This document shows positions 1-9,739 of a DNA stretch of 64,000 nt, piece after piece (within the stretch, counting starts at the first letter, position 1; the number at the start of each line of letters is the position of its first letter). The notes under the pieces were generated by a model that saw only the letters and a list, made by a program, of their open reading frames with translations, did no database searches and was not told the origin of the DNA. Source of the stretch: Thermonema lapsum (lineage in GTDB: Bacteria; Bacteroidota; Bacteroidia; Cytophagales; Thermonemataceae); NCBI RefSeq assembly GCF_011761635.1, contig NZ_JAASRN010000001.1, forward strand, positions 1,075,846 through 1,139,845. The letters are read 5' to 3'. A program made the translations under genes and the position numbers.

Positions 1-369
1 GAAGGGGAAGGCAAATATGCCGTTACACACTACAAAGTGATAGAAGACCTGCGTTATGTGTCGCTCATCGAGTGCCGCCTCGAAACAGGGCGCACCCACC
101 AAATACGTGTACACATGCAACACTTGGGGCATCCCCTTTTCAATGACGCCGCCTATGGTGGCGACAAGATATTGCGCGGCACCTCATTCAGTAAATACAA
201 GCAGTTTGTAGAAAACTGTTTCAGCCTGTTGCCACGCCAAGCACTGCATGCTGCCAGTTTGGGCTTTGTGCACCCACGCACCAAAGAAAAATTGTATTTT
301 GAGCAAGCACTTCCCGAAGATATGCAGGCGGTTCTCGACAAATGGCGCCGCTACGTGCAATATGAGTAA
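1..369 (+). CDS. RluA-family pseudouridine synthase, C-terminal part (5' end outside window)
   Basis: The reading frame is open from base 1, so the gene starts upstream and only the last ~122 codons are here. The stretch RLETGRTHQIRVHM is the conserved C-terminal motif of the RluA/RluC/RluD family. It is followed by the usual HPLFNDAAYGG segment, where these enzymes shape the active site. Such proteins isomerise specific uridines in 23S rRNA or tRNA to pseudouridine in the cytoplasm. The catalytic Asp (HRLD motif) and any S4 domain would lie upstream, so which RluA subfamily this is cannot be decided. An internal GTG at 37 is not the start. The gene ends 51 bp before porW and could be co-transcribed with it. 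Confidence 0.88.
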   Translation, partial: EGEGKYAVTHYKVIEDLRYVSLIECRLETGRTHQIRVHMQHLGHPLFNDAAYGGDKILRGTSFSKYKQFVENCFSLLPRQALHAASLGFVHPRTKEKLYFEQALPEDMQAVLDKWRRYVQYE

Positions 370-420
370 GCTTACCGTATCGTATCATTTTTGCTTGTGA
401 TTTGTTGAAGCGATGTCGAA

Positions 421-2610
421 ATGAAAGGATCACCACTTATTTACCCGCTTGCTTGTCTTAGCATCGGGCTATTGTTTTGGCAGTGCAGCCCCGAAGCCAC
501 CGGACCCGTTGCGCGTTTTTACCATAATCTCAATGCGCACTACAACGGCTATTTCCTTGCCAAACAAAGCCTCGACAGTGTAGAATATGCCATCTTTCGC
601 GAGCGGCAAGACCATTATTTACGCCTGCTGCCGATATATCCGGAAATAGATACCAACCGGCTCAAACGATACGAGACTACCTTAAAAGACTGCATCAAAA
701 AAGCCGCTTTTGCCATTGAGCGCCATCCCAACAGCGAATGGACCGACTGGGCTTATCTGGTCGTGGGCAAAGCTCGCTTCTATCTGCGCGACTACAACAA
801 TGCCATCAGCACATTCAAATACCTGAATGCCCAAAGCAAAAATGCTTTGGTACAAGACCTCGCCCTCACAGAGCTGCTGCGCACCTATGCCACCATAGGC
901 GAAATGCAAAATGCCGAAACGGTCAAGAACTACCTGCGCCAACAAGGCGTGGAAGCCGGGGCACTCAAAGATTTCTACTTGGCACAAGCTTTTTATTATC
1001 AAAAGAACAAAGACACCCTGCGCACTCTTAAAAGCCTGGAGCTCGCCTTGCCCCTGCTCAAAAGCAATTCTTATCGTGCCCGCTTGCATTATCTGCAAGG
1101 GCAGCTCTATCAACAACTCAACGACCCCACCCAAGCCCTTCATGCATTCAAAGAGGTACAAAAACACCGTCCCGACTATCTGCTTTCCCTCATGGCACGC
1201 CTGCAAGTCCTGTTACTTACCGACTTCCGCAAGGTACCCTATGCCAAGGCAGAAAAGCAGTTCGAGCGCCTGCTTAAAGATGAAAAAAACCTTGAATATC
1301 GTGGCAACATATACTATGCCCGTGCCCAATATTGGCTCTACCGCAAGCGCCCCGAAAGCGCTAAAGAAGACTTCAGTAGAGCTACAAATCTAAGCCAAGA
1401 CCCTCTTTACAAAGCCTACGGCTATCTTTTCTTGGCGCGCCTGCATTACGAAAATCTCAAACAATACAGAGCAGCAAAGGCTTACTACGACAGCACCCTG
1501 CAGTTTTTACCCAAAGAGGAGCCCCTGTACAACAACATACAGCGCCGAAGCAAAGTACTCAATCAGTTTGTGGAATATATAGAAACCATTGAGCTGGAAG
1601 ACAGCTTGCGCACGTGGGCACAAAAAGAAAAAAGCATGAGCCCCGAAGCTTTCGACCAAGAGCTTACCCAAGTGCTGACCCGCCATGTGCGTAAGCAAAT
1701 AGAAGAGGAAGAAGCACGTAAAAAAGCACAACAGCAGCAGAGCCTACAACAAGGCAGCACCCTGCAGGAGGCACTCAACCAACAAAGCAACAGGACATGG
1801 TACTTCGATGACCCCTTAGCTGTTGCCAAGGGCAAAAGTGCTTTTCGGCAAAAGTGGGGCAATCGAGCGCTTTCCGACTACTGGCGCGTGGCTTCCAAAG
1901 CCGCTTCTTATCCAGCAGATGAAAGCCTGCAAGCATCATCCACAACCAATGGCACGACCGACCCCGTAGCGCTGCAAGTCAATGCCCTCAAAGAAGAGTT
2001 TCTAAAAAAACTACCTCGTACCAAAGAAGCACTGGCGGTCTCTCACCAGCGCACACAAAACGCTCTGTTCAACTTAGGAAAAATCTATCAGTTTCAACTG
2101 TTAGAAACCGATGCTGCCGACCGTAGCTATCAGGACCTACTCAACCGCTATCCACAAAACCCCTTTCTCGAAGAAGTCTTGTATTTACGCTACCTGATTT
2201 ATAAAGACAAAAACCCTGCTTTGGCACAAGAACAAAAGCAGGCATTGAAGCAGAAATACCCGACAAGCATTTACCTGAAACTCATAGAACACCCCGATTA
2301 CTATCAAAAAATGCAGGCGAAGACAGCAGAAGTAGAAGCGCTCTATCACGAAGCTTTCCTCCAATACGAGCAAAAGCAGTATGCCAACGCTTTGGAAAAG
2401 CTAGAGCAGCTACAACAACAGTACCCCGACAGCCACTTGCGCGAGAAAACGGACTTTTTAGTAATTTTATGCAAGCGCGCGCTAAATCAAAACGAATGGC
2501 AGACGCTGGCAGAACGCTTTTTGCTTGCTCATCCGAAGAGCGCTTTTACCAAGCTTGTAGAGCAAATGCTTACTCAAATAGGCTCTTTACCGGCAAACAC
2601 AACACCATAA
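421..2610 (+). CDS. porW: PorW/SprE-family TPR lipoprotein, type IX secretion component
   Basis: A 729-residue protein with a hydrophobic N-terminal signal (residues ~6-20) and a Cys at about residue 22 just after it. The lipobox is atypical (FWQC), so lipidation is inferred. Directly after the Cys, the HNLNAHYNGYFLAKQSL segment is the hallmark start of PorW/SprE proteins. The rest is a long array of tetratricopeptide-like helices, including a Glu/Gln-rich stretch at ~430-455. In Porphyromonas and Flavobacterium, PorW/SprE is a periplasmic or outer-membrane lipoprotein needed for T9SS function and gliding. That fits the three T9SS cargo genes at 9.7-28 kb. It is 26 bp upstream of the PBP1A gene and probably in one transcript with it. 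Assignment is by recognition of the N-terminal signature and length. Confidence 0.85.
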   Translation: MKGSPLIYPLACLSIGLLFWQCSPEATGPVARFYHNLNAHYNGYFLAKQSLDSVEYAIFRERQDHYLRLLPIYPEIDTNRLKRYETTLKDCIKKAAFAIERHPNSEWTDWAYLVVGKARFYLRDYNNAISTFKYLNAQSKNALVQDLALTELLRTYATIGEMQNAETVKNYLRQQGVEAGALKDFYLAQAFYYQKNKDTLRTLKSLELALPLLKSNSYRARLHYLQGQLYQQLNDPTQALHAFKEVQKHRPDYLLSLMARLQVLLLTDFRKVPYAKAEKQFERLLKDEKNLEYRGNIYYARAQYWLYRKRPESAKEDFSRATNLSQDPLYKAYGYLFLARLHYENLKQYRAAKAYYDSTLQFLPKEEPLYNNIQRRSKVLNQFVEYIETIELEDSLRTWAQKEKSMSPEAFDQELTQVLTRHVRKQIEEEEARKKAQQQQSLQQGSTLQEALNQQSNRTWYFDDPLAVAKGKSAFRQKWGNRALSDYWRVASKAASYPADESLQASSTTNGTTDPVALQVNALKEEFLKKLPRTKEALAVSHQRTQNALFNLGKIYQFQLLETDAADRSYQDLLNRYPQNPFLEEVLYLRYLIYKDKNPALAQEQKQALKQKYPTSIYLKLIEHPDYYQKMQAKTAEVEALYHEAFLQYEQKQYANALEKLEQLQQQYPDSHLREKTDFLVILCKRALNQNEWQTLAERFLLAHPKSAFTKLVEQMLTQIGSLPANTTP

Positions 2611-2635
2611 AAACACATCAGAAAACACAAAATTT

Positions 2636-4888
2636 ATGCGCATAGCATTGGAAAACGGCAAGTATAAACGCCACATCAAAACCATCTGGATGCTCTTTGT
2701 ATTGGCTGTATTTGGTAGCTTCCTTTTCATTTGGGCAGTAGGTGTCAACTTTTTGGGGCTGTTCGGCGAGCTGCCCTCACTGCAAGCCCTCGAAAACCCA
2801 CGCAGCGAATTGGCTTCCGAAATCTACAGTGCCGATGGCAAACTCATGGGAAAGCTCTACTTAGTCAACCGCATACCCGTAGAATATGAAGAAATATCGC
2901 CCTACGTCATCAACGCACTGATAGCCACCGAAGATGTGCGCTTTGAAAAACACGCCGGCGTGGACCTCAAAGGCTTAGGGCGTGTTTTCTTTAAAACCAT
3001 TTTGTTGGGAAAACGTGAATCGGGGGGCGGCAGTACCCTCACCCAACAGCTGGCAAAAAACCTGTTTGAAACCCGTGCCAAAGAAAGCTTGGGACCTCTT
3101 GCTCGTGTGCCCGGCTTGCGTATGCTCATCATCAAAGCAAAAGAATGGATTACAGCTGTGCGCCTGGAGCGCAACTATACCAAGCGTGAAATCATTACTA
3201 TGTACCTCAACGAGGTTGCCTTCGGACACAACGCCTTCGGTATAGAAGCAGCCGCCCACACCTTTTTCAACAAGCCGGCAAGCGAGCTGAATGCCATCGA
3301 AGCAGCCACCCTCGTCGGTTTGTTGCAAGCACCTTCACGCTACAGCCCTGTTTCACACCCCGAAGCCTGTCGCGAACGCCGCAACGTAGTATTGGGGCAG
3401 ATGTACAAGTATGGATTTTTGGATAAAGATACCTACAGTCAAGCAATTGCCACCCCCGTAAAAATAGACTACCACCCCGAAGACCCCAACGAGGGCATTG
3501 CCCCCTACTTCCGCGCCGAAGTGCGTGAATTTATGAAGAAGTGGGAAAAAGGAAGAGGGCTACCCGAAAACAATTTCTATACTGCCGGGTACAAAATATA
3601 CACCACCATCGACTCGCGGGTACAAGCTTATGCCGAGCAAGCGATGGTTGCCCATATGAAAGAGCGTCAAAAACGCTTCAATCAAGTATGGAGCAAGCTC
3701 GACCCTTGGTACGAGGTTCCGGGTTATCTGGAAGCCGCGGCGCGGCAGTCGGAACGCTACCGTACCCTCAAACAACAATACGGCGACGATGAAAAAGCCA
3801 TCTTTGCCGAAATGCGCAAGCCCATTCCTATGACTGTCTTCTCATGGGAAGGTGAAAAAGACACCATCATGAGCCCCATGGACTCTATTCGCTACTACAA
3901 GCGCTTTTTGCATGCCGGGCTTGTGTGCATAGAAGCCCAAACAGGCAAGATACGTGCTTGGGTCGGTGGCATCAATTTCAAACACTTCCGCTATGACCAT
4001 GTCAAACAAGGACGTCGCCAGCCGGGTTCTACTTTCAAGCCAGTTGTCTATGCCACGGCTATAGATATGGGCTACACCCCTTGCTACGAGATGGTGGACA
4101 AAGCAGTTACCTTTGGCGATTGGTCGCCGCAAAACAGCTACGGCGGTTTCACCGGCAGAAGCTACACCTTGCGCCAAGCGCTGGGGCGCTCTATCAATAC
4201 CATCGCCGCACAGCTCATCATGGAAATAGGCGTGCAAAATGTAGTAAAATTTGCTCGGCAGCTGGGCATCACCAGTCCCCTGGACCCCGTAGGCTCCTTG
4301 GCTTTGGGTTCCAGTGCTGTTACACTCTATGAGCTGTGCCAAGCCTATTCGGTCTTCTTGAATCAAGGCAAACGCATCGACAACATATACATCTCGCGCA
4401 TTACCGACCGCAACGGCAAAGTAATAGAGGAGTTCATACCCGATGCCCGCGAGGTGATGAGTGAAGAAAAAGCCTATATGATGCTGCATATGCTCAAAGC
4501 ATCTTTAGAACCGGGCGGCACTTCAGTGGGACTGCATCGCTATGGCATCACACAAAACAACGAAATTGCTGCCAAAACCGGTACCACACAAAACCATGCC
4601 GATGGTTGGTTCATAGGCGTTACCAAAGATTATGTAGCCGGCGTATGGGTGGGCGGCGACGACATGTACATCCGCTTTCCCTCTATCCTTGATGGGCAAG
4701 GGGCTGTGCTCGCACTTCCCATATGGGGCAACTTCACCAAAGCCATTTACGAAGACAAAAGCATACCCTACAAACCGGGTTATTTCCCCCGCCCTGCACA
4801 AATCAGTGTAGAGCTTGATTGTAACAAATTGCAGGAAGGAGTCAGCGATAAAATTAAAATTGAAATCATAGACGACGAGGCGCTGTAA
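2636..4888 (+). CDS. Class A penicillin-binding protein (PBP1A type)
   Basis: A bifunctional peptidoglycan synthase of 750 residues anchored by one transmembrane helix (~17-42). The glycosyltransferase-51 domain shows ATEDVRFEKH, with catalytic Glu99, then GGSTLTQQLAKNL and the EIITMYLNEVAFG stretch. The transpeptidase domain shows the three penicillin-binding motifs: STFK with nucleophile Ser465, SIN, and KTGTTQN. An insertion of ~100 residues rich in charged residues separates the two domains. It polymerises lipid II into glycan strands and cross-links them in the periplasm. The uvrC start is only 3 bp beyond the stop, so the two are co-transcribed. Confidence 0.95.
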   Translation: MRIALENGKYKRHIKTIWMLFVLAVFGSFLFIWAVGVNFLGLFGELPSLQALENPRSELASEIYSADGKLMGKLYLVNRIPVEYEEISPYVINALIATEDVRFEKHAGVDLKGLGRVFFKTILLGKRESGGGSTLTQQLAKNLFETRAKESLGPLARVPGLRMLIIKAKEWITAVRLERNYTKREIITMYLNEVAFGHNAFGIEAAAHTFFNKPASELNAIEAATLVGLLQAPSRYSPVSHPEACRERRNVVLGQMYKYGFLDKDTYSQAIATPVKIDYHPEDPNEGIAPYFRAEVREFMKKWEKGRGLPENNFYTAGYKIYTTIDSRVQAYAEQAMVAHMKERQKRFNQVWSKLDPWYEVPGYLEAAARQSERYRTLKQQYGDDEKAIFAEMRKPIPMTVFSWEGEKDTIMSPMDSIRYYKRFLHAGLVCIEAQTGKIRAWVGGINFKHFRYDHVKQGRRQPGSTFKPVVYATAIDMGYTPCYEMVDKAVTFGDWSPQNSYGGFTGRSYTLRQALGRSINTIAAQLIMEIGVQNVVKFARQLGITSPLDPVGSLALGSSAVTLYELCQAYSVFLNQGKRIDNIYISRITDRNGKVIEEFIPDAREVMSEEKAYMMLHMLKASLEPGGTSVGLHRYGITQNNEIAAKTGTTQNHADGWFIGVTKDYVAGVWVGGDDMYIRFPSILDGQGAVLALPIWGNFTKAIYEDKSIPYKPGYFPRPAQISVELDCNKLQEGVSDKIKIEIIDDEAL

Positions 4889-4891
4889 GCT

Positions 4892-6712
4892 ATGAGCAGC
4901 ACAAACAAAGCTCACTTGGAAGAAACCCTCAGACTCTTGCCCGATGAGGCAGGAGTCTATCGTTTTTATGATGCCGACGGCAAACTACTCTATGTAGGCA
5001 AAGCCAAATCGCTACGGAAAAGGGTGCGCTCCTACTTTAAATCCCCAGCACAACTTAACCGTAAGACACAACGGCTAGTACAACAAATTGAGCGCATCGA
5101 ATACACCGTCGTGCCCTCCGAACAAGATGCCCTGCTGCTTGAAAACAACCTCATCAAGACGCATCAACCCAAGTACAACATTCTGCTCAAAGACGACAAG
5201 ACCTACCCTTACATCTGCATTACGAAAGAAGACTTTCCGCGTGTGTTGACCACCCGCCGCATAGACCAATACATGGGTGAGTATTTCGGTCCCTATGCAC
5301 AACCCACTGCCATGTATGAAGTGTTGGACCTGCTCAAGCAACTGTTTACCATACGCTCGTGTCATCTGCCACTTACACCTTCCGGCATTGCACAAGGCAA
5401 GTTTGCCGCCTGCCTCGAATACCACATAGGCAATTGCCAAGCGCCCTGCGAAGGAAAGCAAAGCATGGAAGAATACAATGCCGACATAGAACAGGTACGA
5501 CACGTGCTCAAAGGGCAAATAGCAGAGGTAAAAGCTTTTTTTGAAGAAAAAATGCGGGCAGCTGCCGCTGACTTACGCTTCGAAGAAGCCCAATTCTGGA
5601 AAGAAAAAATAGAAAAGCTGCAAGTATTCCAACAGAAACGCACCGTCATCAATCCCAAATACGGCGACTTGGCAGTGATTGTGCTCAATAAGCCGCAAGC
5701 GGGCAAAGGCTATGCCTGCTTTTTCTATATCCGCCAAGGAGCTATTATCCATACCGAGACCTTTGCCATACAGTGCCCATTAGAAGATACCGAAGCGGAA
5801 ATCATGGAGCGTGTATATGAACAAATGAAAACCAAATACCGCTTATCGGGTCAAGTACCTGTGCTGAGCAATTTAGAAATACACAGCGAGCAACTGCATA
5901 CGCAAGTGCCACAAATCGGCGACAAGCGCCGCCTCATAGAGATGGGCTTGCACAATATCTACTTGTTGCGAAAAGAGGAACTAAAAAAGAAAGCCAAAAA
6001 GCAGGAACAAGAAAATCAAGCATTGATAGAACTGCAAGATGCCTTACAGCTACCGGTATTGCCGCGGCGCATCGAGTGTTTCGACAATTCCAACATACAA
6101 GGTCAACACCCCGTCGCTTCTATGGTATGTTTTATCAATGGCAAACCGGCAAAAAGCGAATACCGCAAGTTTCACATTAAAACAGTGCAAGGTCCCGACG
6201 ACTTCGCCTCTATGCGCGAGGTGGTGTACCGACGCTATAAACGTCAATTAGACGAAGCGGGCGCCCTCCCCGAGTTGATTGTCATTGACGGTGGCAAAGG
6301 ACAGCTGAATGCTGCACTGGATGCTCTAAAAGAGCTGGGGCTGGAAACACAAATCCCCATCATAGGCATAGCCAAACGCTTGGAAGAGATTTACCGCCCG
6401 GGCGATAAATACCCGCTGCATTTGAGTAAAAAATCGCCGGCACTACGCCTCATCCAACGCCTGCGCGACGAAGCGCACCGCTTCGCCATTACTTTTCACC
6501 GTGATAAGCGCAGTAAAGAAAGTTTCGAATCCGTACTTACGCAAATACCGGGCGTCGGTCAGAAAACAGCACAAAAGCTGCTTCAGCATTTTCGCAGTGT
6601 GCAAGCCATCCGCGAAGCTACCGAAGAGGCTCTTGTACAGGTAGTGGGCAAAAGCAAAGCACAGCAAATCTATCAGTTTCTTCACAACACGCCTCAACAA
6701 GATGATGAATAA
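4892..6712 (+). CDS. uvrC: Excinuclease ABC subunit C
   Basis: The dual-incision nuclease of nucleotide excision repair, 606 residues, normal for the family. The N-terminal GIY-YIG nuclease appears as GVYRFYDADG...YVGKAKSLRKRV (residues ~20-45). A UVR motif that contacts UvrB lies near 225-260 (LRFEEAQFWKEKIEKLQ). The RNase H-like C-terminal nuclease has ECFDNSNIQG and VIDGGKGQL. The last 60 residues form a tandem helix-hairpin-helix DNA-binding unit (IPGVGQKTAQKLL). It makes the 3' incision with the GIY-YIG domain and the 5' incision with the RNase H-like one. It starts 3 bp after the penicillin-binding protein gene. Confidence 0.97.
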   Translation: MSSTNKAHLEETLRLLPDEAGVYRFYDADGKLLYVGKAKSLRKRVRSYFKSPAQLNRKTQRLVQQIERIEYTVVPSEQDALLLENNLIKTHQPKYNILLKDDKTYPYICITKEDFPRVLTTRRIDQYMGEYFGPYAQPTAMYEVLDLLKQLFTIRSCHLPLTPSGIAQGKFAACLEYHIGNCQAPCEGKQSMEEYNADIEQVRHVLKGQIAEVKAFFEEKMRAAAADLRFEEAQFWKEKIEKLQVFQQKRTVINPKYGDLAVIVLNKPQAGKGYACFFYIRQGAIIHTETFAIQCPLEDTEAEIMERVYEQMKTKYRLSGQVPVLSNLEIHSEQLHTQVPQIGDKRRLIEMGLHNIYLLRKEELKKKAKKQEQENQALIELQDALQLPVLPRRIECFDNSNIQGQHPVASMVCFINGKPAKSEYRKFHIKTVQGPDDFASMREVVYRRYKRQLDEAGALPELIVIDGGKGQLNAALDALKELGLETQIPIIGIAKRLEEIYRPGDKYPLHLSKKSPALRLIQRLRDEAHRFAITFHRDKRSKESFESVLTQIPGVGQKTAQKLLQHFRSVQAIREATEEALVQVVGKSKAQQIYQFLHNTPQQDDE

Positions 6713-6911
6713 ACAAAGTATCTTGAAAGACTGAGCACTTCCCTCTTGCTTTGCGAAAGTAAAAATGCGCACAACTTGCCATTTCAAAGGAAACAAAACA
6801 CCTTATTTTGAGCTTCTCAAAGCAGGACATTCAACTAAAGAAACTTCTTGCCTGCGCGAGAAATGCCAGAGGAAAGCCGAAGTAGCAAAAGGCATGTAAG
6901 GGGTTACAAAA

Positions 6912-6943
6912 CAAAAAAGCGACACTTTTTAAGTGTGTCGCTT
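6912..6943 (-). terminator. Intrinsic terminator of the tRNA-Val gene
   Basis: A 9-bp perfect stem (6917-6925 with 6935-6943, AAGCGACAC / GTGTCGCTT) followed on the minus strand by a run of T. It begins 4 bp after the tRNA's CCA end, so it releases the tRNA precursor. Confidence 0.8.
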
Positions 6944-6946
6944 GCG

Positions 6947-7024
6947 TGGTGGGTTCTGCAGGATTCGAACCTGCGACCCCCTGCTTGTAAGGCAGGTGCT
7001 CTGAACCAACTGAGCTAAGAACCC
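6947..7024 (-). tRNA. tRNA-Val (anticodon UAC)
   Basis: The minus strand folds as a complete cloverleaf. The 7-bp acceptor stem GGGTTCT pairs with AGAACCC. The D-arm has AGCTCAGTTGGTTCAGAGC. The anticodon stem CCTGC/GCAGG holds the loop CTTACAA with anticodon TAC. The T-arm has GGTTCGAATCC. The discriminator A and the CCA end (6947-6949) are encoded in the DNA. A phylum-type promoter lies just upstream and a terminator just downstream, so it is a single-gene unit. Confidence 0.97.
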
Positions 7025-7043
7025 TTTTGCTCAAATGCTGATG

Positions 7044-7075
7044 CAAATATAGGGCTGCTTTCTGGCTCGTGCAAA
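7044..7075 (-). promoter_or_regulatory. Bacteroidota-type promoter of tRNA-Val
   Basis: On the minus strand the -33 element TTTG (7072-7075) and the -7 element TATATTTG (7044-7051) are both perfect matches to TTTG/TAnnTTTG with 20 bases between. The tRNA begins 19 bp downstream. This is one of the two clearest promoters in the window and was a guide for finding the others. Confidence 0.8.
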
Positions 7076-7145
7076 TATTTTTCAAAAAAATTTGAGCGAG
7101 GATGGCTCTCCCCGCTCCCATTGGTTTGATAATCAAAACATTGCT

Positions 7146-9656
7146 TTATTCCTCTTCGTCGCTTGCTTCTTGCTTTACTTCCTTCACCTCAAGAATATCC
7201 TGCACAGGGAATGGGTCCCCTACCGCACGATAGCTTTTCACTTCTGCTATTTCGTCCAGCTCGAAAAGGAAGGTTTTGGATTGCTTATCTTTCCCTTTGT
7301 AAGTAACATCTGCCGACACCGAAGGCGACAAGCTGACAAAAACCAGCTCATGTCCTTCACCGTCAGGTAAGAAAGAAATACGGCGGTCAAGCGTAGAAGT
7401 TTCTATGGCAAAGCGCTTGATAAGATACTCTTTGCGCTTGGCATGATAATAAATGACTGTCACTATGGTGTCATCGTCAAGTGGCGCGATAGCCCGCAAA
7501 CTGCGCTCGTCATAACGGCGCTTGTCTTCTTCTATGCCACGCACTTCATAGGTGCCCTCTTGATACACAGCAATGAGACGGGCATCTTGCGGCAATTGTC
7601 CCAGATATTGCCCCCGCCCGTCCATATTTACTTCGCCGGTCAAAGGGTCATACCAATACTTGGGGTCATCAAGTGTAGAAACGCCTTCCGATATCTTGGT
7701 GATTTTTTTCACAGGATACTTGGTCAATAGATTGCCCTTGCTGTCTCTGCCTTTGATGGCAAGTTCAGCAAAATCGAATTCAAAGATTTTATTTTTAGCA
7801 CGGCAGCTTTGTGTAAGCTGCACTCTTATTTTTTCGGCTTCTCCGTTGGGGTTGGCGCTCAAATACAACACCTCCGAGCCGGGTGTGCCTTGTGTGAGGT
7901 TATACTTGCGGTCGCGAATTACCGAAAGCACCTGAAAGCGTTTCACATAGGCGGCGCCTGTCTTTCCGTCGCGATATACCATGTTATAGACCATCCGCTT
8001 GTCGCCTTTGCGAAAGACCGCCACATGCAGGATGTTTTGACCTACAAAGTCCTTCTCTTCAATTTTTTTAACTACACAGGTGCCATCCTGCAAAAAGACA
8101 ATGATGTCATCGATATCGGAGCAATCGCAAACGTATTCGTCTTTTTTCAAGCCATAGCCAACAAAGCCTTCTTTGCGGTTTACATACAGCTTTTGGTTGT
8201 TGGCGACCACTTCGGTGGCTTTTATCTCGCCGAAAACGGTAATTTGCGTTTTTCTTTCCTGCCCTTTGCCATAGGTCTTCAGCAGATTTTTGAAGTAGTT
8301 GATGGCATAACGGGTCAAGTTAGCGAGATTGTTTTCTACTTCTTCAAGTTCTTTGCCGTAGGCACGCAGCTGCTCATTGGCTTTGTCAAGGTCGTATTTT
8401 GAAATACGCTTGATTTTGATTTCAGTCAACTGCACAATGTCTTCATCGGTGATTTCACGATAGAACTCCTTGGCATAGGGCTTCAAGCCCTTGCGAATGA
8501 TATCAATCACCTCCTCCCAGGTTTCGGCGTTTTCTATTTTACGGTAAATGCGGTTTTCGATAAAAATGCGCTCGAGCGAAGCAAAAAGAATCTTCTCTTG
8601 CAGGTGTTGCTTTGCCAGCTCCAACTCGCGGCGCAACAGCTCTTTGGTACGTGCCGTAGAGATTTGCAAGATATCGGAAACACTCAGGTTCACCGGCTTG
8701 CCCTCGTGCAATACCCAGTAATTGGGATAGAGCGTCTTTTCACAATCGGTGAAGGCATAAAGAGCATCTATGGTTACCTCTGGCGACACGTCTCCATGAA
8801 GCTTCACAAGGATTTCCACCTCTTCGGCGGTATTGTCTATAATTTGCTTTATTTTGATTTTTCCCTTGTCGTTGGCTTTCAAAATAGAATCTATCAAGCG
8901 CTCGGTCGTAACGCCGTAGGGCACGCTGCGGATAGCCAGTGTTTTTTTGTCCACAATTTCTATTTCGGCGCGCAAGCGGATACGGTCGCCTTTCCCATCG
9001 CCTTTGTACTGAGAAACGTCCATCAAGCCGCCGGTGGGGAAGTCGGGGTAAATCATCGGTTTTTTGCCTTTGAGCACCTCTATGGAAGCTTCTATCAGCT
9101 CGCAAAAGTTGTGCGGCAGTATGTTGGTAGAAAGCCCCACGGCAATGCCTTCTACACCCAAAAAGAGAATAAGCGGAAATTTGACGGGCAGCACTACCGG
9201 TTCTTTTTTACGCCCGTCGTAGGAGAGCTGCCACTCGGTCAGCTCGGCATTGAAAAGCACTTCTTTGGCAAAAGGGGTTAGGCGTGCTTCTATGTAGCGG
9301 GCAGCCGCTGCGCTGTCGCCGGTGCGTATATCGCCCCAGTTGCCTTGGGTGTCTATCAGTAGCCCTTTTTGTCCCAAGTTCACCAAAGCTTCGTAAATAG
9401 AAGCGTCGCCGTGTGGGTGGTACTGCATAGCTTGCCCCACGATATTGGCTACCTTGTGGTAACGTCCATCGTCCATTTGCTTCATGGCATGCAAAATACG
9501 CCGCTGCACAGGCTTCAAGCCATCCTCGAGCGCCGGCACGGCACGCTCCAAAATCACATAAGATGCGTAATCCAAGAACCAGTTCTCATATAGCCCCGAT
9601 ACGGGCATCACCTCTTTTTCTACGTTCATATTGGCTTTTTTTCGATGATGTTTCAT
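7146..9656 (-). CDS. parC: DNA topoisomerase IV subunit A
   Basis: The DNA-cleaving subunit of a type IIA topoisomerase (836 residues). It begins with the winged-helix core segment DYASYVILERAVPALEDGLKPVQRRIL and carries the catalytic Tyr121 in AARYIEARLT, which forms the covalent 5'-phosphotyrosine link to DNA. The C-terminal ~300 residues have the beta-pinwheel-like character of ParC rather than the repeated GyrA boxes of a gyrase. The sequence fits the topoisomerase IV A subunit of Bacteroidota, which decatenates daughter chromosomes with ParE. parE is not in this window. ATG at 9654-9656 or a second one ten codons in could be the start. A minor doubt remains between ParC and GyrA. Confidence 0.92.
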   Translation of the reverse strand: MKHHRKKANMNVEKEVMPVSGLYENWFLDYASYVILERAVPALEDGLKPVQRRILHAMKQMDDGRYHKVANIVGQAMQYHPHGDASIYEALVNLGQKGLLIDTQGNWGDIRTGDSAAAARYIEARLTPFAKEVLFNAELTEWQLSYDGRKKEPVVLPVKFPLILFLGVEGIAVGLSTNILPHNFCELIEASIEVLKGKKPMIYPDFPTGGLMDVSQYKGDGKGDRIRLRAEIEIVDKKTLAIRSVPYGVTTERLIDSILKANDKGKIKIKQIIDNTAEEVEILVKLHGDVSPEVTIDALYAFTDCEKTLYPNYWVLHEGKPVNLSVSDILQISTARTKELLRRELELAKQHLQEKILFASLERIFIENRIYRKIENAETWEEVIDIIRKGLKPYAKEFYREITDEDIVQLTEIKIKRISKYDLDKANEQLRAYGKELEEVENNLANLTRYAINYFKNLLKTYGKGQERKTQITVFGEIKATEVVANNQKLYVNRKEGFVGYGLKKDEYVCDCSDIDDIIVFLQDGTCVVKKIEEKDFVGQNILHVAVFRKGDKRMVYNMVYRDGKTGAAYVKRFQVLSVIRDRKYNLTQGTPGSEVLYLSANPNGEAEKIRVQLTQSCRAKNKIFEFDFAELAIKGRDSKGNLLTKYPVKKITKISEGVSTLDDPKYWYDPLTGEVNMDGRGQYLGQLPQDARLIAVYQEGTYEVRGIEEDKRRYDERSLRAIAPLDDDTIVTVIYYHAKRKEYLIKRFAIETSTLDRRISFLPDGEGHELVFVSLSPSVSADVTYKGKDKQSKTFLFELDEIAEVKSYRAVGDPFPVQDILEVKEVKQEASDEEE

Positions 9657-9680
9657 GTAAAATTAGAAGCATTCTCTTTA

Positions 9681-9714
9681 AAAATCAAAAGGAGCATGAC
9701 CCAAGCCATGCTCC
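9681..9714 (-). terminator. Terminator after the type B T9SS cargo gene
   Basis: Perfect 8-bp stem GGAGCATG (9691-9698) with CATGCTCC (9707-9714), 8-base loop, followed on the minus strand by TTTTGATTTT. It lies 26 bp after the stop of the 9740-13432 gene and separates it from parC. Confidence 0.75.
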
Positions 9715-9739
9715 CGATTATACCCTGGCTCAATAAAAT

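Noticed and set aside
682-1206. Long minus-strand frame inside porW
   Set aside because: Shadow of the TPR-coding strand; the + strand frame has a clear family signature and full length.
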